From assembly GCA_941918925.1 (NCBI GenBank), contig OW799237.1, forward strand, positions 5,995,201-6,059,200: 64,000 bases of DNA, written 5' to 3'. This document shows, piece after piece, positions 1 to 11,822 of this stretch (the stretch's first letter is position 1; the number at the start of each line of letters is the position of its first letter). The position numbers were made by a program, and so were the translations under genes. Origin of the DNA: Phyto melanocephala (taxonomy: Eukaryota; Arthropoda; Insecta; Diptera; Rhinophoridae). A model generated the notes under the pieces. It was given only the letters and a program-made list of their open reading frames with translations, had not been told where the DNA came from and did not search any database.

Positions 1-660
1 TCAAAGTTCGTTAAAGAGAAGTCCGAGTCAGTTTGAATGTTTTCCTAATATCCAGTAACCTGGCAATATTGCCAGAAATCTCGAGGTGTTGTTCCAGCCT
101 CCACTCGTAAGCTGCAATGTTCGCTTGATATTAAAAGAGGGTTCCCTCCATGCCATCTGTTCTCGGCTTTTCCAAAAAATTGTCTGAAGATCTTGCCTTT
201 GATAGAAATTTTGACTGCATTTTCGTTGGAATTCCCCTACTGGCTAGCTCCAACACCTGTTCGTTATCCCTTCTATAAACCGGAACCCAAACTAAAGCAA
301 CGTCTGTCAGCTTGCCAATCCTTAATAACTCTTTCCTGTATTGACTGAATAATTTAGATATGGTATTGTATGACAAGAGTGCTGCTTGACTGTCGACAAA
401 AGCACCTATATTCTCTTGAATATTCTTGTCATTCCGTATCCTACATTCCTCCAAGATAGCAAATATTTTAGCCTAATATATGCTTTATTCACCCGAAAGG
501 AGGAAAGATAGCTCTGTCCCTTGTTCGCCAAAGAAGACACCGGATCCAATCCCACAGCCCAAGATAGAGCCGTCCGTATAAATCATGGTGTCGGAGCTCT
601 CTATATGGTCAACTATTTCACTCACTCCAAGAGGAAATCCGAATTTTAAATGCCCTGTCA
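1..660 (-). mobile_element. LINE remnant, RNase H domain (family A)
   Basis: Read on the minus strand, about 640 to 540 gives MIYTDGSILGCGIGSGVFF, the first strand of a retrotransposon RNase H domain with its TDGS motif. The frame is then broken by a stop near 480. At 454-131 it resumes with VDSQAALLSYNTISKL and VALVWVPV, the second and later RNase H motifs. The usual VPGH..GNE motif is degraded to VPVYRRDNE. Bases 1-130 match the C-terminal part that follows RNase H in the copy at 1990-3510. Known of the family: Jockey/I-type non-LTR elements carry RNase H after reverse transcriptase. This is a dead fragment that runs off the left edge of the window. Confidence 0.8.
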
Positions 661-1584
661 AAATCTATATAAGGGATGATGTTTAATGGGTTTATGATTG
701 TGTGAATAATTTTTATTTTAACTAGTCACAACTGTTTAACTATGGGTTTACTAACTAAAGTTTTAAATTAATAAAGTGTTAAGCATTTCGTGTATTAAAA
801 TTTTAACTTAAAATACATATGTTTGTATGTATAAAGGCAGCCATATTTAATGTTTCTACAATTGATAAAGTAAACTTTAGCCAATTGTGCTTTAAACTAT
901 TTTTGTATTGAAACCATATTTAATTTTTGCTTTAAGAAATCAGTTATGAATTTATATAAGAAATCATGATTATATTTTTTCTTTCTATTAGCTCTTCCAA
1001 TAGTCATGCATATTTGTTTAAGAAATGATTAATTAAATACACAGAGAACCCAAAATATACCATAGTACTATTATTGATAAACTAATACGTTAATTAAATA
1101 TAAATAAAACGTGTTTGGATTGTAAATAACACTTGAACAGCGAAATTGTGTGCTTGCTCTGAAAAAGTGAAATGTAATAAGGCAATATTTACAAAAAGAG
1201 TTTTAGTAAAACCATGAAATATAACAGAAGTCATAAATATAATTAATAGACATGTTTGCACAATAAACTCTATAAAAATACCCTACAGTTCTGCTTACTT
1301 TTTAATGTTTAAGCCTGATTTTTTTACCGGTTACTTTGGGGACAGAAAAAATCATAATTAAATCTTTAAAGGGTTGCACGCTCTAGTAAAGTATCTCCAA
1401 ATACACCATAAACACAATTTAATCAAAAGTTCGGCAAGGTCGAAACAACTAAATGTAATTTCAGATTTTTATTCCGAAATCCTAGGGTATTCTAAGTTTG
1501 TATTTAATATGAACAAACGAATTACATTGTTAAGGTTTTTTTTTAAACGTTTCGTGTTCTTCCTGACAAGCTCTGTATGTTGTT
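661..1584. other. gene-less AT-rich stretch
   Basis: No coding signal or clear repeat boundary is seen. The 73-residue open frame at 1374-1595 has low complexity and no recognisable motif. Confidence 0.6.
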
Positions 1585-2040
1585 CTATCCCATAGCGCCA
1601 TACGAACAAAGTGAGTTTTCAACTCTGTATGTACGGTTACAAAATCCTTGATTTCAGAAGATTTGGGTTTCCCCTTGCCGACAGCCGAGTTTGACACTTC
1701 CTGTTAAATAAACGCCAAAACTTCAAGTTAATTTTCGAATAACCAATTTTAGTTCATATCGAGTTTATCTAATTTCGGCATAGTAGGACATTTCGAGATG
1801 CAACTTTTTCATTTCTTATGGATAACTGATTGGCTGTCGGTGAAAATGCGAATCGGAGCTTCTTAACTGAAAAATACTTTTGTCAAACCGTTGATCTGGC
1901 AAGGATATTGACTGTTTCATATTTGTCTTCTGAAGTATCATTTATTTAGTAAAAGTTTGCCGTTTACGAATATGGGTCGCTTAAAAACCAAAGAACTAGA
2001 TCCACTCCGTAGCCATGAGATATCTCAGCAGATTGCTCAG
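1585..2040 (-). mobile_element. LINE fragment (family D type)
   Basis: On the minus strand, about 1625-1590 encodes TELKTHFVRM, which matches TELRTHLARM of the LINE at 17488-18110. Around 1860-1820 the minus strand reads PIRIFTDSQSVI, the second RNase H motif. The order is that expected on the minus strand. Frames are broken and the fragment abuts the family A copy to its right. Confidence 0.55.
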
Positions 2041-3510
2041 TCTGACATTAGATATAACAGAGAGGTCAACTAGTTTATGTTGTCTAGGATCCTATGTCTC
2101 TTGGCAGCAACCAATTTCTCCTAATCTAAACAGCTGCGCCTTTGGCAGTCCGGCTTGCATGTTGTCCTAACATCCAATGACCCGTTAATATTGCCAGCAA
2201 CCTAGAAAAGGCCTTTCGACCTCAACTCGTTAGTTGCGATTTTCGTTTGATATCAAAAGTATCTACGTCAGCTTGGACACTCTACATGTATTCAGTCCAT
2301 GCCACTTGTTATTTTCAAGAAAGTGTCTGGAGATCTTGCACTTAAAAATCCCCAACGAAATTTTGACTGTATCCGTACCATAGTAGCCCCTATGCGCAGG
2401 GACCCAAACTACAGCAACGTCGATCAGATGACCAAGCCTTCACAACTCTTTCCTGCCTTTACCGACTAGTTAAGACGTGGTAGTGTATGAACTGAGTGAC
2501 AAGGGTTCTGCCTGACTGTCGACAAAAACCCCAATACTTCCAAGAATATTCTTCTTATTCAGTATCCTACATACCAGATCGCGAATATTTCAGTCTTAAA
2601 TACGCTGCATTCATCCAGAAGCTCTATCTATAGTTCGTCAAAAAAGACACCAGATCCACATCAACAGCCCATTCTAGAACCGTCCGTATAGATACTGGTG
2701 TCGAAGCCCCCTTCAAGATCACCCTTATCCTACTCACTCGTGAAAGAAATGAGAGTTGTAAACGCCATGTTAAAATCTATATGTATATATCTGTGGCTTG
2801 GAGCTAAAAGGGCCAATGTCAAAATATTTACTTTTGAGAAAATTGGAATTGAACTTTAACTTTTATAGATGCTTTCATAGTGACATTGGCCAGCATTTTA
2901 TTTATGAAGCTGTTTTGGGTAAAGTATGACTTTAGCTGTTTAACCATAATGAAATAGAACAAGAAAACAAATCTAATGCAATGATTAACTCAAAAGAGCA
3001 AAAAAGTAACATTTGCCCTTTTAGCTCCAAGCCACAGATATATATTCAAGATAAAAGGCAATCTGGACAGAATTACAGCACGGCCATATGTTTTAGATCT
3101 CCAACATCCAGATGAATTGAGCCCTACATTTATAAGGTCAATGGTAACAAGGTGCAACTAGTATTAAGTGCCCCTGAAGGAGTAGTCCATAACGCAGCCG
3201 TAATTCAAATGCATGGCAATCTTTGGGCGCTGTACAACTGGTCTGTAACATATTTGCGCCCCTTTGCAGGCGACCACACTAGAGACCCATAAGTAAGAAT
3301 TTAACGTATTACAGCTGTATACATCCACTAAATCATGTTAGGTTTGAGTCCGCATTTCACACCGAACATCTTTCGACACGTGTAGTAGACTACCGTAGCC
3401 TTCTTCACACTGTGCTGGATGTTTACATGATAATTTTGGGACCATGATAATACCCAGATATTTTGCTTTGTCCGATAGAGGAATTTTACAGTTCCGCTTC
3501 TTCGGAAGTT
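1990..3510 (-). mobile_element. LINE remnant, RT C-terminus plus RNase H, split by a MITE
   Basis: The minus strand from about 3510 to 3060 carries the region between reverse transcriptase and RNase H: a broken TYGSLVW-like stretch, then ITAALWTTPSGALNT, which resembles the ITGAMRTTPT.AL signature of Jockey-clade elements. After the inserted element at 2791-3037, the minus strand from about 2760 to 2040 repeats, at nucleotide level, the RNase H region seen at 1-660 (same orientation, many stops). It ends in the C-terminal tail near 2030-2160. One copy was therefore interrupted by a MITE after it inserted. No part is translatable over its full length. Confidence 0.7.
2791..3037. mobile_element. 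247-bp MITE, copy 1
   Basis: The ends are inverted repeats: CTGTGGCTTGGAGCTAAAA at the left and its complement ending in AAGCCACAG at the right. The interior has no coding capacity. A second copy of the same length lies in reverse orientation at 11402-11648. The left flank ends in ATAT and the right flank begins with ATAT, which could be a 4-bp target duplication in an AT-rich site. It splits the LINE at 1990-3510. The superfamily is not assigned. Confidence 0.8.
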
Positions 3511-3586
3511 TTGGAAAACTAGACTTTAGTCTAGTAAAAAAACTATACCATAATAAAGTGCATGTGCAAGTTTATATTTCTTTATA

Positions 3587-4120
3587 AAGGGTCCGCCAAA
3601 TAACTTTTTTTTGTTCAAAATGCTATAAAAAAATTGTAGGTTCGGCTGTGTGGCACGTAGCGCCGTCCTGTTGAAATCACATGTTGCCAATATCCTCCTC
3701 TTAAATTCGTTCAACATGACCCGATAACGATCGCCATTAACTACGGCCACTCCTCATTTTCGAAGAAAAATGGCCCAATTATGCCTCTGCACCAAAATCC
3801 GCATCAAACAGTGACTCGTTTTGGGTGTATCGGCTTTTCAATGTATGCGTGCGGGTTTTCTGTGCCCCAAATGCGACAATTTTGCTTGTTTACATACCCG
3901 CCAATATCAAAATAAGCTTCATCTGAAAAGATGATTTTTTTTTGGCAAAATCGGCCAAAGTAATGTCGCAATATTTCCTAGCGTTGTTCAAGCGTATACA
4001 CAACCATATTCGTTCAGCGGAAGGATAAAACCAATTACCTGTCAAATCAGACATGAGCTAAGTGTTACCATTCACGAAATAAGCACTAGTTGAAAAAAAA
4101 ACGTTAGATGGCGTACCCTT
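3587..4120 (-). mobile_element. internally deleted mariner-type element
   Basis: A TA dinucleotide stands at both ends (3585-3586 and 4121-4122). The inverted repeats begin AAGGGTMCGCCA and continue into TAACNTTTTTTT. On the minus strand the body encodes transposase pieces: FSDEAYFDIGGYVNKQNCRI, then ENPHAYIEKPIHPKRVTV, and VNGDRYRVMLNEF near the left end. FSDEAxF carries the first catalytic Asp region of the DDE transposase family with an HTH of the DUF4817 type. At 534 bp, against about 1.25 kb for the nearly full copy at 22263-23508, it lacks the N-terminal HTH and the C-terminal catalytic part. Confidence 0.85.
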
Positions 4121-4132
4121 TATATTGACTTA

Positions 4133-5744
4133 AGTTAGTGGCTTTGACTAAGATCCAGCCTAAAGTCTTGAGAATATTAAAGTTTGATAATACAATAGTT
4201 TTTTTTAAATGTATACTTTGTCTTTAGTCTAGTGTAAAAACTACTTTATATTTATATTTTATTGAATTGAAATAGATTAAGACAATCAAAACAATTTAGT
4301 AGCCTTTACTAAGGTTCAACCTAAAGTCTAAGCTTATGACTATAGTTTAAAAACAATATCATAGTTTTTTCAGTATTTTTTTTTCGTTTTTTCCCGTCTA
4401 CTTTATACACTTAAAAAAAACGATTTGTTAAAAAGCCCCTTAAAAAATTTACCACAAATTTTAATGATGTCATTTTCATTTGTCAAAATGTAATTTAAAA
4501 ATTCTACAAATTTATGTAGGAATTTGCCCTTCTGCGTAGTTAATTTATAACGCAATTTCCATTAAAATAAAAAAAAAAACTAAAATTGTTTAAAGTGGCA
4601 CAATTTTTTAAAATGACTTTACCTCACACCTTTTAAGTGCATTCCTTTAGCCAGGACATTATAAAACTATTTGTTATGCAGATCACAGCTATTTCTTTGG
4701 TAATGGCTGACATTTAATAAATTACTTTATGGTGAGGACACATCAACTAACTAATCTTACATTCATGAAATGAAATATGGTGAAGAACAAAAAAAAAAGG
4801 AAAAACCAAAAAAGCGAACAACAGACTAAATACACATTGTCCACAATTAGTTGGCACATCCTCCAAAATATAATACAAGAGTAAATAATTATTAAAGTGT
4901 ATCTTTGGCTGAAAGCAATAACGGTTAAGGTATCGTAAACACTGTTGAATAATTTACAAATCCTACTAATTACATCATTTCAATCAATAAAATACACAAG
5001 TCTTTCCCTCCCCTCTCAACGTAATGAATAAGCAGTAAACGGAAGTCAGGTACGAAAGAAGCGGTAATAAAAAAAAGTACAAATAATTTATTTTTATCTT
5101 GTAGAAAATATATTTACAAAAGAAAAAAAACCCCTTATTCAGTAGATTTATCTTATAGTACATAAAAATGTTAGTGTGTGTGTGTGGAAGTCAGAGTTTT
5201 TTTTTCGGAAACACTTAAATGAAATTCTTCATTTAGGAAAAGGAAATGTGTACGATTGTGTGTAGGTTTAAACACAAAAGCAGTGGGAGTCACAGAAATG
5301 CTTATCCTCAAAAAAAAAAAAAAAAACAGAAAAATCATACTCACCCATGTGTGTCTGTTTGTGTGTAACAAGAATGAGCCCCAAAATAAAAGAAACAAAT
5401 TTGGTTTTTGTTTTATTTATTTAACATGCACGATTTATCGATAAAACATTTTGGAAATTTTAATTTCACTGTGTCATGTTAACACATTTAATTTTTTTGT
5501 CAACATCTCGTCATCAGCAAAAAGAAAAAACAGAAAAAAACAAAAACAAAACTTTAAATAAATAAAAAAGACATTATGTCTAATATAAAATTTAAGCGAA
5601 ACGAAATAATATATTCAGCTGAAATGAATTTTATATGTTACTATAGATACAGGGCCACTTCATACAGGTGAAATTACCAGTCCAGCTGATTGGGAAGCAT
5701 TTTGTCAAAATTTGCTAATTTCGCCTTGATTTCATTTGTTTATG
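4133..5744. other. gene-less stretch with TATAGTCTA-rich part
   Basis: Bases 4133-4360 hold degenerate copies of a TAGTCTA/CTATAGT-like word. Similar sequence occurs near 14700-14870, 18990-19070, 20165-20400 and 26380-26460. The rest is AT-rich with A-runs and short GT runs (5172-5185). No gene is seen. Confidence 0.5.
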
Positions 5745-6108
5745 CAGGGATGGAAAATGAGATTTTTATTTGCGTATTAAATAGTAAACAATTAATTGTT
5801 CTTTTTTTTTTTTTTTTTTGTATTATGTTTTATATTAGGCTATAAGTTCTATGTGATAATGACAGAATATCTATGAAAAGTTAGTTATCCGATACTAGCT
5901 GAGTGGAATGCATTTTCGAAACCAGCTACGGTTTCATCATCAGCACTCTTTTGATCAGAACTTTTTTTTTATAACAAAAACATACTCAATTTATTTATAT
6001 TTGTAATTTTTATACTCTTTATCATGGGTTTTACAAACATGTATGTACATTTTTTTTTAAATTAAATTTTATTAAATTAAACTGACCATAACAACTTTTC
6101 CATCTCTG
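5745..6108. mobile_element. possible hAT-like MITE
   Basis: The left end reads CAGGGATGGAAAA and the right end, complemented, CAGAGATGGAAAA, a 12 of 13 match in inverted orientation. The spacing is 364 bp with no coding content. CAGRG ends fit hAT elements. The flanking 8-mers do not match, so the boundary call is weak. Confidence 0.35.
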
Positions 6109-6699
6109 ATATACGAATTAAAAAAAAGGTCTATTAAAAAGTTGTTTGCAATATGCGTTGTACAGGTAAATGCAACGGCGAATTGTTACAATAAAGCAAA
6201 TATGCCTTCACTCGAAGCGAATTCGTATACCAGGGATGGACATTTGTGACAAACAAGGGCTTGAAAACAACAAAACAAGCACACTTAAATTAATTGTTTA
6301 ATACCGAAATTATAATCTCATTTTTAATATCTGAAAAAAATAATAAAATTAAAATGAATTTAAAAAAATTTGACATTACGCTTTTCGATACAGCTGACGA
6401 GAAAAAACTACCTTGTAAATATGCCCTGAAAAACATTTTATTGTTTTAAGTCAAATCTTTAAACCATTTTAAAAATAAAAAAAAAATAAATTTAGCAAAT
6501 ATTTAACTGATTTTAATGGCACTAGAAAGTCAGTAAAACATAACAAAAACATAAATAATAAATAGTTTGCACTAACAATTGTATTTCTTGTTGTATTTTT
6601 ATCGCATTCTTGCTTTAAGAGGGACCAAATTTAAAGAATTGATTTTAATCTTTTATTTGCTTTAAATACAAATAAAAAAATATATGTAATATACAGGGT

Positions 6700-7300
6700 G
6701 GATCAAAAGTCACTATAGCTAGTATAGTTTAGTTTAAAATGAGTTGGAAAAGAATAGTAGTCGTGACATCTTTAATATAAATAAAATACATTTTATGGGA
6801 TATCTAGAAAGCTGTTACATCTATAACTTTGTGTCTTACTTCTATCTCAGCTGTTTGGTTCCATAAAAAAATTAATACAATCGGAGTAGAAGAAGTTATA
6901 GTCTCTACATAAAAAAAAACCATTGCACAATATATATTAGGAACTATAATTTTTAGAATTTATAAACCTGGTATGACACTTTTTATAATTGACTGTTATT
7001 TAACTTTACTTTTTTGGGTGAAAAATCGTTAGGATTGAAGTTGGGATCGTGATACCCCCATGCAAAAAAGTAGATTTGGTTTTTTTTATAAAAAAATATA
7101 GTCGGTTTTTGGTTTTGGTACGAGTTAATTTGATGACAATTTTTCAATTAGAAACAAAAATGGTAAGGCTCTAAGAAGGGGGAGTAAGACCTCCATACGA
7201 ATAAAATACTATTTATGACAATTATTGCATGCCTAACAATGGCAGAAATAAAAATCTTAAAATTTGCTTTAATAGAATTATTATTAAAGGATGGAACATA
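6700..7300 (+). mobile_element. Helitron-like repeat copy (43657 family)
   Basis: The sequence aligns along its length with 43940-44540. Shared landmarks include AATAAAATACATTTTATG, a CTATAA(C/T)(T/C)TT block, a GATCGGAG-type block, and CATACGAATAAAAT near the end. It is diverged and lacks the CTAG terminus. It has no protein-coding content. Confidence 0.45.
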
Positions 7301-7374
7301 AAATAATGCACTTTTTAAATTTGGTATCGCTTTTTGTAAGAGTGGCAACTCTGAAATACATATGTCAGCCGTAA

Positions 7375-7700
7375 CGTATGTTTTTTCTGAAAAATAAACA
7401 AAGATTATTTGAGAAAACTTTTTACAAAAATTTGGAAAGTTATGCTGAGATCACTCGTAAAGTCCAAAAAAGTTTCCAGTCAAGAAAGTTCACCTAATGT
7501 GTCAACCACTCAAAGAGAGGTAAACAATTTTATGGACAATAAGCAACTGTTTGTTGCAGATTTTAGTCAAATTCGTCCTTACTTTTTTGAAGATGAAATT
7601 AAGTGACTTTGAATGGTATTCGTTGGAGGAACATGATAACGAAGTTTTTTGCGGCCGCAAATGGACGGCATGGATCTGGACAATATGTGATTTTAGTTAG
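7375..7700 (+). mobile_element. mariner-type transposase remnant
   Basis: The segment matches two separated parts of the element at 22263-23508. One is the N-terminal stretch around 'gtgtcaaccactcaa'. The other is the block encoding an IRPYFFEDE-like motif, then (in shifted frames) NGIRWRN and a ...MDG.. stretch just before the second catalytic region. The DEAHF region between them is missing, so this is an internal deletion derivative. Inverted ends were not found. Confidence 0.6.
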
Positions 7701-9108
7701 ACGGCGCCATATATCATATAACCATCCAACTTGCTAAACTTTGAAAGTCAAGGGTAAGCTCTTCAATTATTTTCTCTAAATTTATACAAAAATCATTTCA
7801 ATGGTTTTTTACTTATTTATGTTGTATATCAGTAAGATGTAACACTAAATGCAAACATTAGTTTAGAGCTACGACCTTCTAAAAACTATATTTTTTCACT
7901 GGGTATACATACATAAGTATGTACGATTATTACTCTCAAGGAGCAAAGATTATTTTAATAATAAATTCATATGTATACATTACACATCTGTAGGCAAATA
8001 TGAATGTACATTTCAAATGGTATATTCTTTGTCAAAATCAATTGACAAGCAGAGGAGAAAAACCGTCTAAATTGCTTTGCCTTCTTTGCCTATTAATAAA
8101 TGGCAGATTAGCAGCATAAGCAGTACTAATAACTAAAGTGTATTACTAAGTGAAATTCATTCAAGTAAAAAATCTTTTTCTTCGTCTCTTACATTAAATA
8201 TAAATAGTAATAATAAGTCTAATATTTCGAATTATTTATATGTATGTATAAATAATAAATATGTAACATTAGTCGTCATATTTTTTTTTTGTATTTTCTT
8301 GTACATTAATCTAAACGAGAGAGAAATTCTTAAAATCAACGATAAGTTGTTACAACAGTACAGTGGCAAATAACAACGCCAACAACTAAAACATCAATAA
8401 TACATAAATAACTACAACTACAACTACAACAACATTTCAATTTTATTCAAAATATATTACATGTAGCGTAAAATAACATTAAAAATGAAACCGTATTTCA
8501 TGTAGCACGCAAATGTATTTGAAATATAAACATTTACGGTCCAGTGAGCGCCAAATGTTTTTGCTTGAACAAACCAATTTCTTGTCCATACCAAGAATAA
8601 ATCAAAAATTACCTGTAAAAAAAATCTAACAATAATATGTTCTTGAAAAAAATGCCAAAATTTATTTCTGAAAGCTTCGAAACCTTACAGAAACCTGTTG
8701 GAGGAACCCTTAATGGAAGAAAACTCAAAGAGAAAATTTCGAAATACTTGTAGTCCTAACAGCATGTCAGTCAATATTAGAATGATGGCGACAGGAACAA
8801 GTAGCACTACCTACAGCGAAAAAGAGAATGAGAGAGAAGAAAGTAGTGTAATTGGAGTAGAGTGCTGCAATTTTAATGGCTTTTATTGCCTGTTGTTTAT
8901 CGTTGTAATTTACAAGTTGATTTTTATAATGAAAACACATGCATTTAGGAGGAATGGACTGACAAGTATTTTTGTTTAAATATAAAAAATAATTCTGTGC
9001 TAAATTTATATTTAAAAAAAATTTAAAAACATTTTCATAAACGTTGTTCTTTATAAAAAAATAAAATATTTTGCTTTAGATTTTTTATAAAATTTCAATT
9101 TATTTTCC
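7701..9108. other. gene-less stretch with one small open frame
   Basis: Mostly low-complexity AT-rich DNA with CAA/CTA tracts near 8400-8435. An open frame at 8698-8979 (93 codons from a TTG, first ATG at 8713) encodes a Ser/Glu-rich stretch, then a hydrophobic segment containing FYCLLFIVVIYKLIFI. It is not recognised, lies next to an AG acceptor-like site at about 8690, and may be chance or an exon of an unseen gene. Confidence 0.3.
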
Positions 9109-9240
9109 CAGCAAAAACTCTCATTAAAATAATAATGAGTTAAAGACATTCAAACACAGTTCTTCGCTGCTTATAATTTGAGATTTAAACGCATTATTTT
9201 AACACGGCCATGTCATTGGAGGCAAGTACTTACCACGCTC
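9109..9240 (+). repeat. dispersed repeat beginning CCCAGCAAAA, copy 1
   Basis: Bases 9111-9240 share an ordered set of blocks with 34657-34845: CCCAGCAAAA, AATAATGAGTTAAA, CATTATTTTAACACGGC, GTCATTGGAGGCAA and ACGCTCGC. Both copies have the same orientation. No inverted right end was found. The CCCAGCAAAAA start resembles the TIR of the element at 58580-58979. Confidence 0.6.
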
Positions 9241-9479
9241 GCGTACAAAAAGGGGACTAAAATAAGTTTTATTAAGTAAATAGTACCTGATTTAAATTAT
9301 CCTTAAGAAACCTTCGATTGCAAATATAAACTTCCGATGTTTGATCATTAAAAGGCCGAACCAGTGACAGCTTTACACGTTTGCCTAATAATCATGTTGT
9401 GCGCTCTAAGAAAACGAAATTCTACTAATAAAACCATTATCTGAATACCATTAAGTATTTCAATTAGGTCAGAAACCTA

Positions 9480-10800
9480 GTCCGTTCAATGTTGTTCCAT
9501 AAGGATTGTCACTATGAATTCCTTAGGAATTTCAAGTTCGACATAGTGTCCACGTTCAAATTCAAGTGTCTTATACTCCCAATCGCAGGACATTGACAAA
9601 CATAAAATATTGCAAAGTCTTATCCTCGCTATTGTATGCCGTACACCTACATCCGACAGTCCATGCAAGCTAGATAAGTTCTCATCTTCATATGACCTAT
9701 TGCTATACTAATTATTCTCCTAAGGGTTGGTCTACTCAGTTTCAGAATCTCCTCAAGATTTGTATCACCCCATAGTATGCTCGTCACCTTAATGACGGCA
9801 TTTGATATCGATCGAAAATGATAGAATTCTTATTAGAATTCAATACAAAATGCAAGGAAAACTTCCACGTTCGATTGAAATTTCGATCGATATCGAATGC
9901 CGTAATTCGGTCCCAGTATTTTGCCATTTTCTTGCGTGTTCTTCCATTGCCCAAACTTTAAGTTAATTATTGAACCTTTTTCCGTGGTATTTTAAAATTT
10001 ATCACATTTAAATAATTTTCCGGCTTCTTCGTTTCCGATTATATCGTCATGGCTTGGTATCCATAAACGTTCACAATTCTCATACGTGTTAAGGCTTCAG
10101 TAGTAGTCTTAACTTTCTGTTGTCGTTCTGTGACGTGCCATTCTTATGTTTAATTTTTGTAGTTAAGTACTTCTTGTGTAAAAACTTATCCGTCTTACTT
10201 TACAGGGTAATCTTATAAAAACAAGCTTATTCTTTTTTTTTCATATTTTTCTCGTCAAAGTTCATATATAAAAAAAAGAAATTTTTAGTGTCAGATTTTA
10301 TCTATAAGCAAGGAGAGTCACTTTGTTGTAGACATCTTTAAAACAAAGGCACCTTAATTACAGCTGTTTCTCTTTTTCAATGGCCGTCACTTAACGTTGA
10401 ATTCTATTTTCTACAGATCTACGACAGATCTACAACAGACCACACATACAGATTTTCAATTGAACAGAAACAAAACAGCTGATTCCTAATACCATAGAAC
10501 GTAGAAACTAATTCTGCCTTTAATCTTACTCGTGCAATGCAGAACATTATGAGACTTAACTTTCACGTTCATTAGGGTCTTGATTACTAATTGGCTTTCC
10601 GTAAAAATTGGAATCGCAGCTTTATTTTCTATTTCCTTTATCTATTTCTTTCGTAATTGCCATAATAGCAGCCTGGAAAACAGTATTGGGATCTGGTAGA
10701 CGAAAGTATTTACTTCTGTTTCGGCTTATGTCATATAACCCGGTCCAGTTCGCTCACCAATCTTAGATCCGTTCGTATAAAAATCAATGAATTGAGTATT
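9480..10800 (-). mobile_element. LINE remnant (family D), interrupted
   Basis: Bases 9500-9970 match 17640-18040 closely in order: the Cys/His-containing C-terminal region, then the block giving KRPTLRRL and DPNLEKS in the better copy. Further right on the minus strand, near 10620-10560 and 10780-10740, weak RNase H motifs (a TESQ-like TDSQ and a TNGSK-like TDGSK) are visible. A 110-bp MITE (9795-9905) is inserted, and 10200-10520 appears to be other inserted or decayed DNA. The copy is heavily broken. Confidence 0.6.
9795..9905. mobile_element. about 110-bp palindromic MITE in a LINE
   Basis: The ends are ACGGCATTTGATATCGATCG at the left and the complement of ACGGCATTCGATATCGATCG at the right. 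The sequence interrupts the LINE exactly where the better copy at about 17970-17980 is continuous. A partial match to the end (ATCGAATGCCGTAATT) occurs alone at 13846-13863. Confidence 0.6.
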
Positions 10801-11401
10801 TCTTACCCTAATTACTACATCTCACTTTTTCTCCTCTCGTATAAACTTTAATGTATAAAGTTGGCACAAACAAGGGCAAACTTTTAATTTATAAAGGGGA
10901 TCACTAAACTTATTAAATAATTAATCCTTAGGAGCTTAGCCGAACCAACCCCATATGACTGAATGTGAAACCACAGATGTATATTGTCGAAAATGCAGAA
11001 AGGGTGATTTGAACAAATGATATACTTTTAAGTCTACCAGTATTGCGTATCTAAGGAAATTAGGCGATATTTAAATAGCGACAGAAGACGAACCAGTTTC
11101 CACTAAAGTAAATAATAACAACGCTATATTCAGTCAGTTGTACTCACAATTTCAATTTGTAAATATAATAAAAACTTAAGATAATTTTGCTTTTGCAATG
11201 ACGATTTCTCGAGCGAGATTAGCTTGAGGTAAGCCAGGAGACTTCTTCTTATCAGGTCCAGTGCGTGTAAAAGAGTGACGAAAAATCTCCAGGTTGCTTT
11301 AGCAACTTCAGTTCATATTTTTTGCAAACAAATCGTTAACGCAACTTATTATTCGTTAAATTTAAAGCAGTTTAAATCAATAAAGCAGTTTTACAATAAA
11401 T

Positions 11402-11648
11402 CTGTGGCTTGGAGCTAAAACAGCCAATGTCACTTTTTTGCTCTTTTGAGTTAATCATTGCATTAGATTTGTTTACTTGCTCCATTTTATTATGGTTAAA
11501 CAGCTAATGTCATACTTAACCCAAAACAGCTTCATAAATAAAATGCTGGCCAATGTCACTATGAAAGCACCTATAAAAGTTAAAGTTCAATTCCAATTTT
11601 CTCAAAAGTAAATATTTTGACATTGGCCCTTTTAGCTCCAAGCCACAG
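11402..11648. mobile_element. 247-bp MITE, copy 2
   Basis: Same terminal inverted repeats and same 247-bp length as 2791-3037, in reverse orientation. The left flank ends in AAAT and the right flank begins with AAAT, again consistent with a 4-bp duplication. Internal differences are scattered substitutions. Confidence 0.8.
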
Positions 11649-11822
11649 AAATAGTTCACAAGTATTCAGGCATGGGACTTCTTTACAATTACACAAAATG
11701 TTTGTAAAAAGGGAGCAACAACAAATTATTCCATATAAATTCAAATAAAAAAATATAGATTAAAATGCTTTAAACAATGGTGAGCGGTTAACGTTCTTAT
11801 GTCTCGTTGGGTTTTTGTCATA

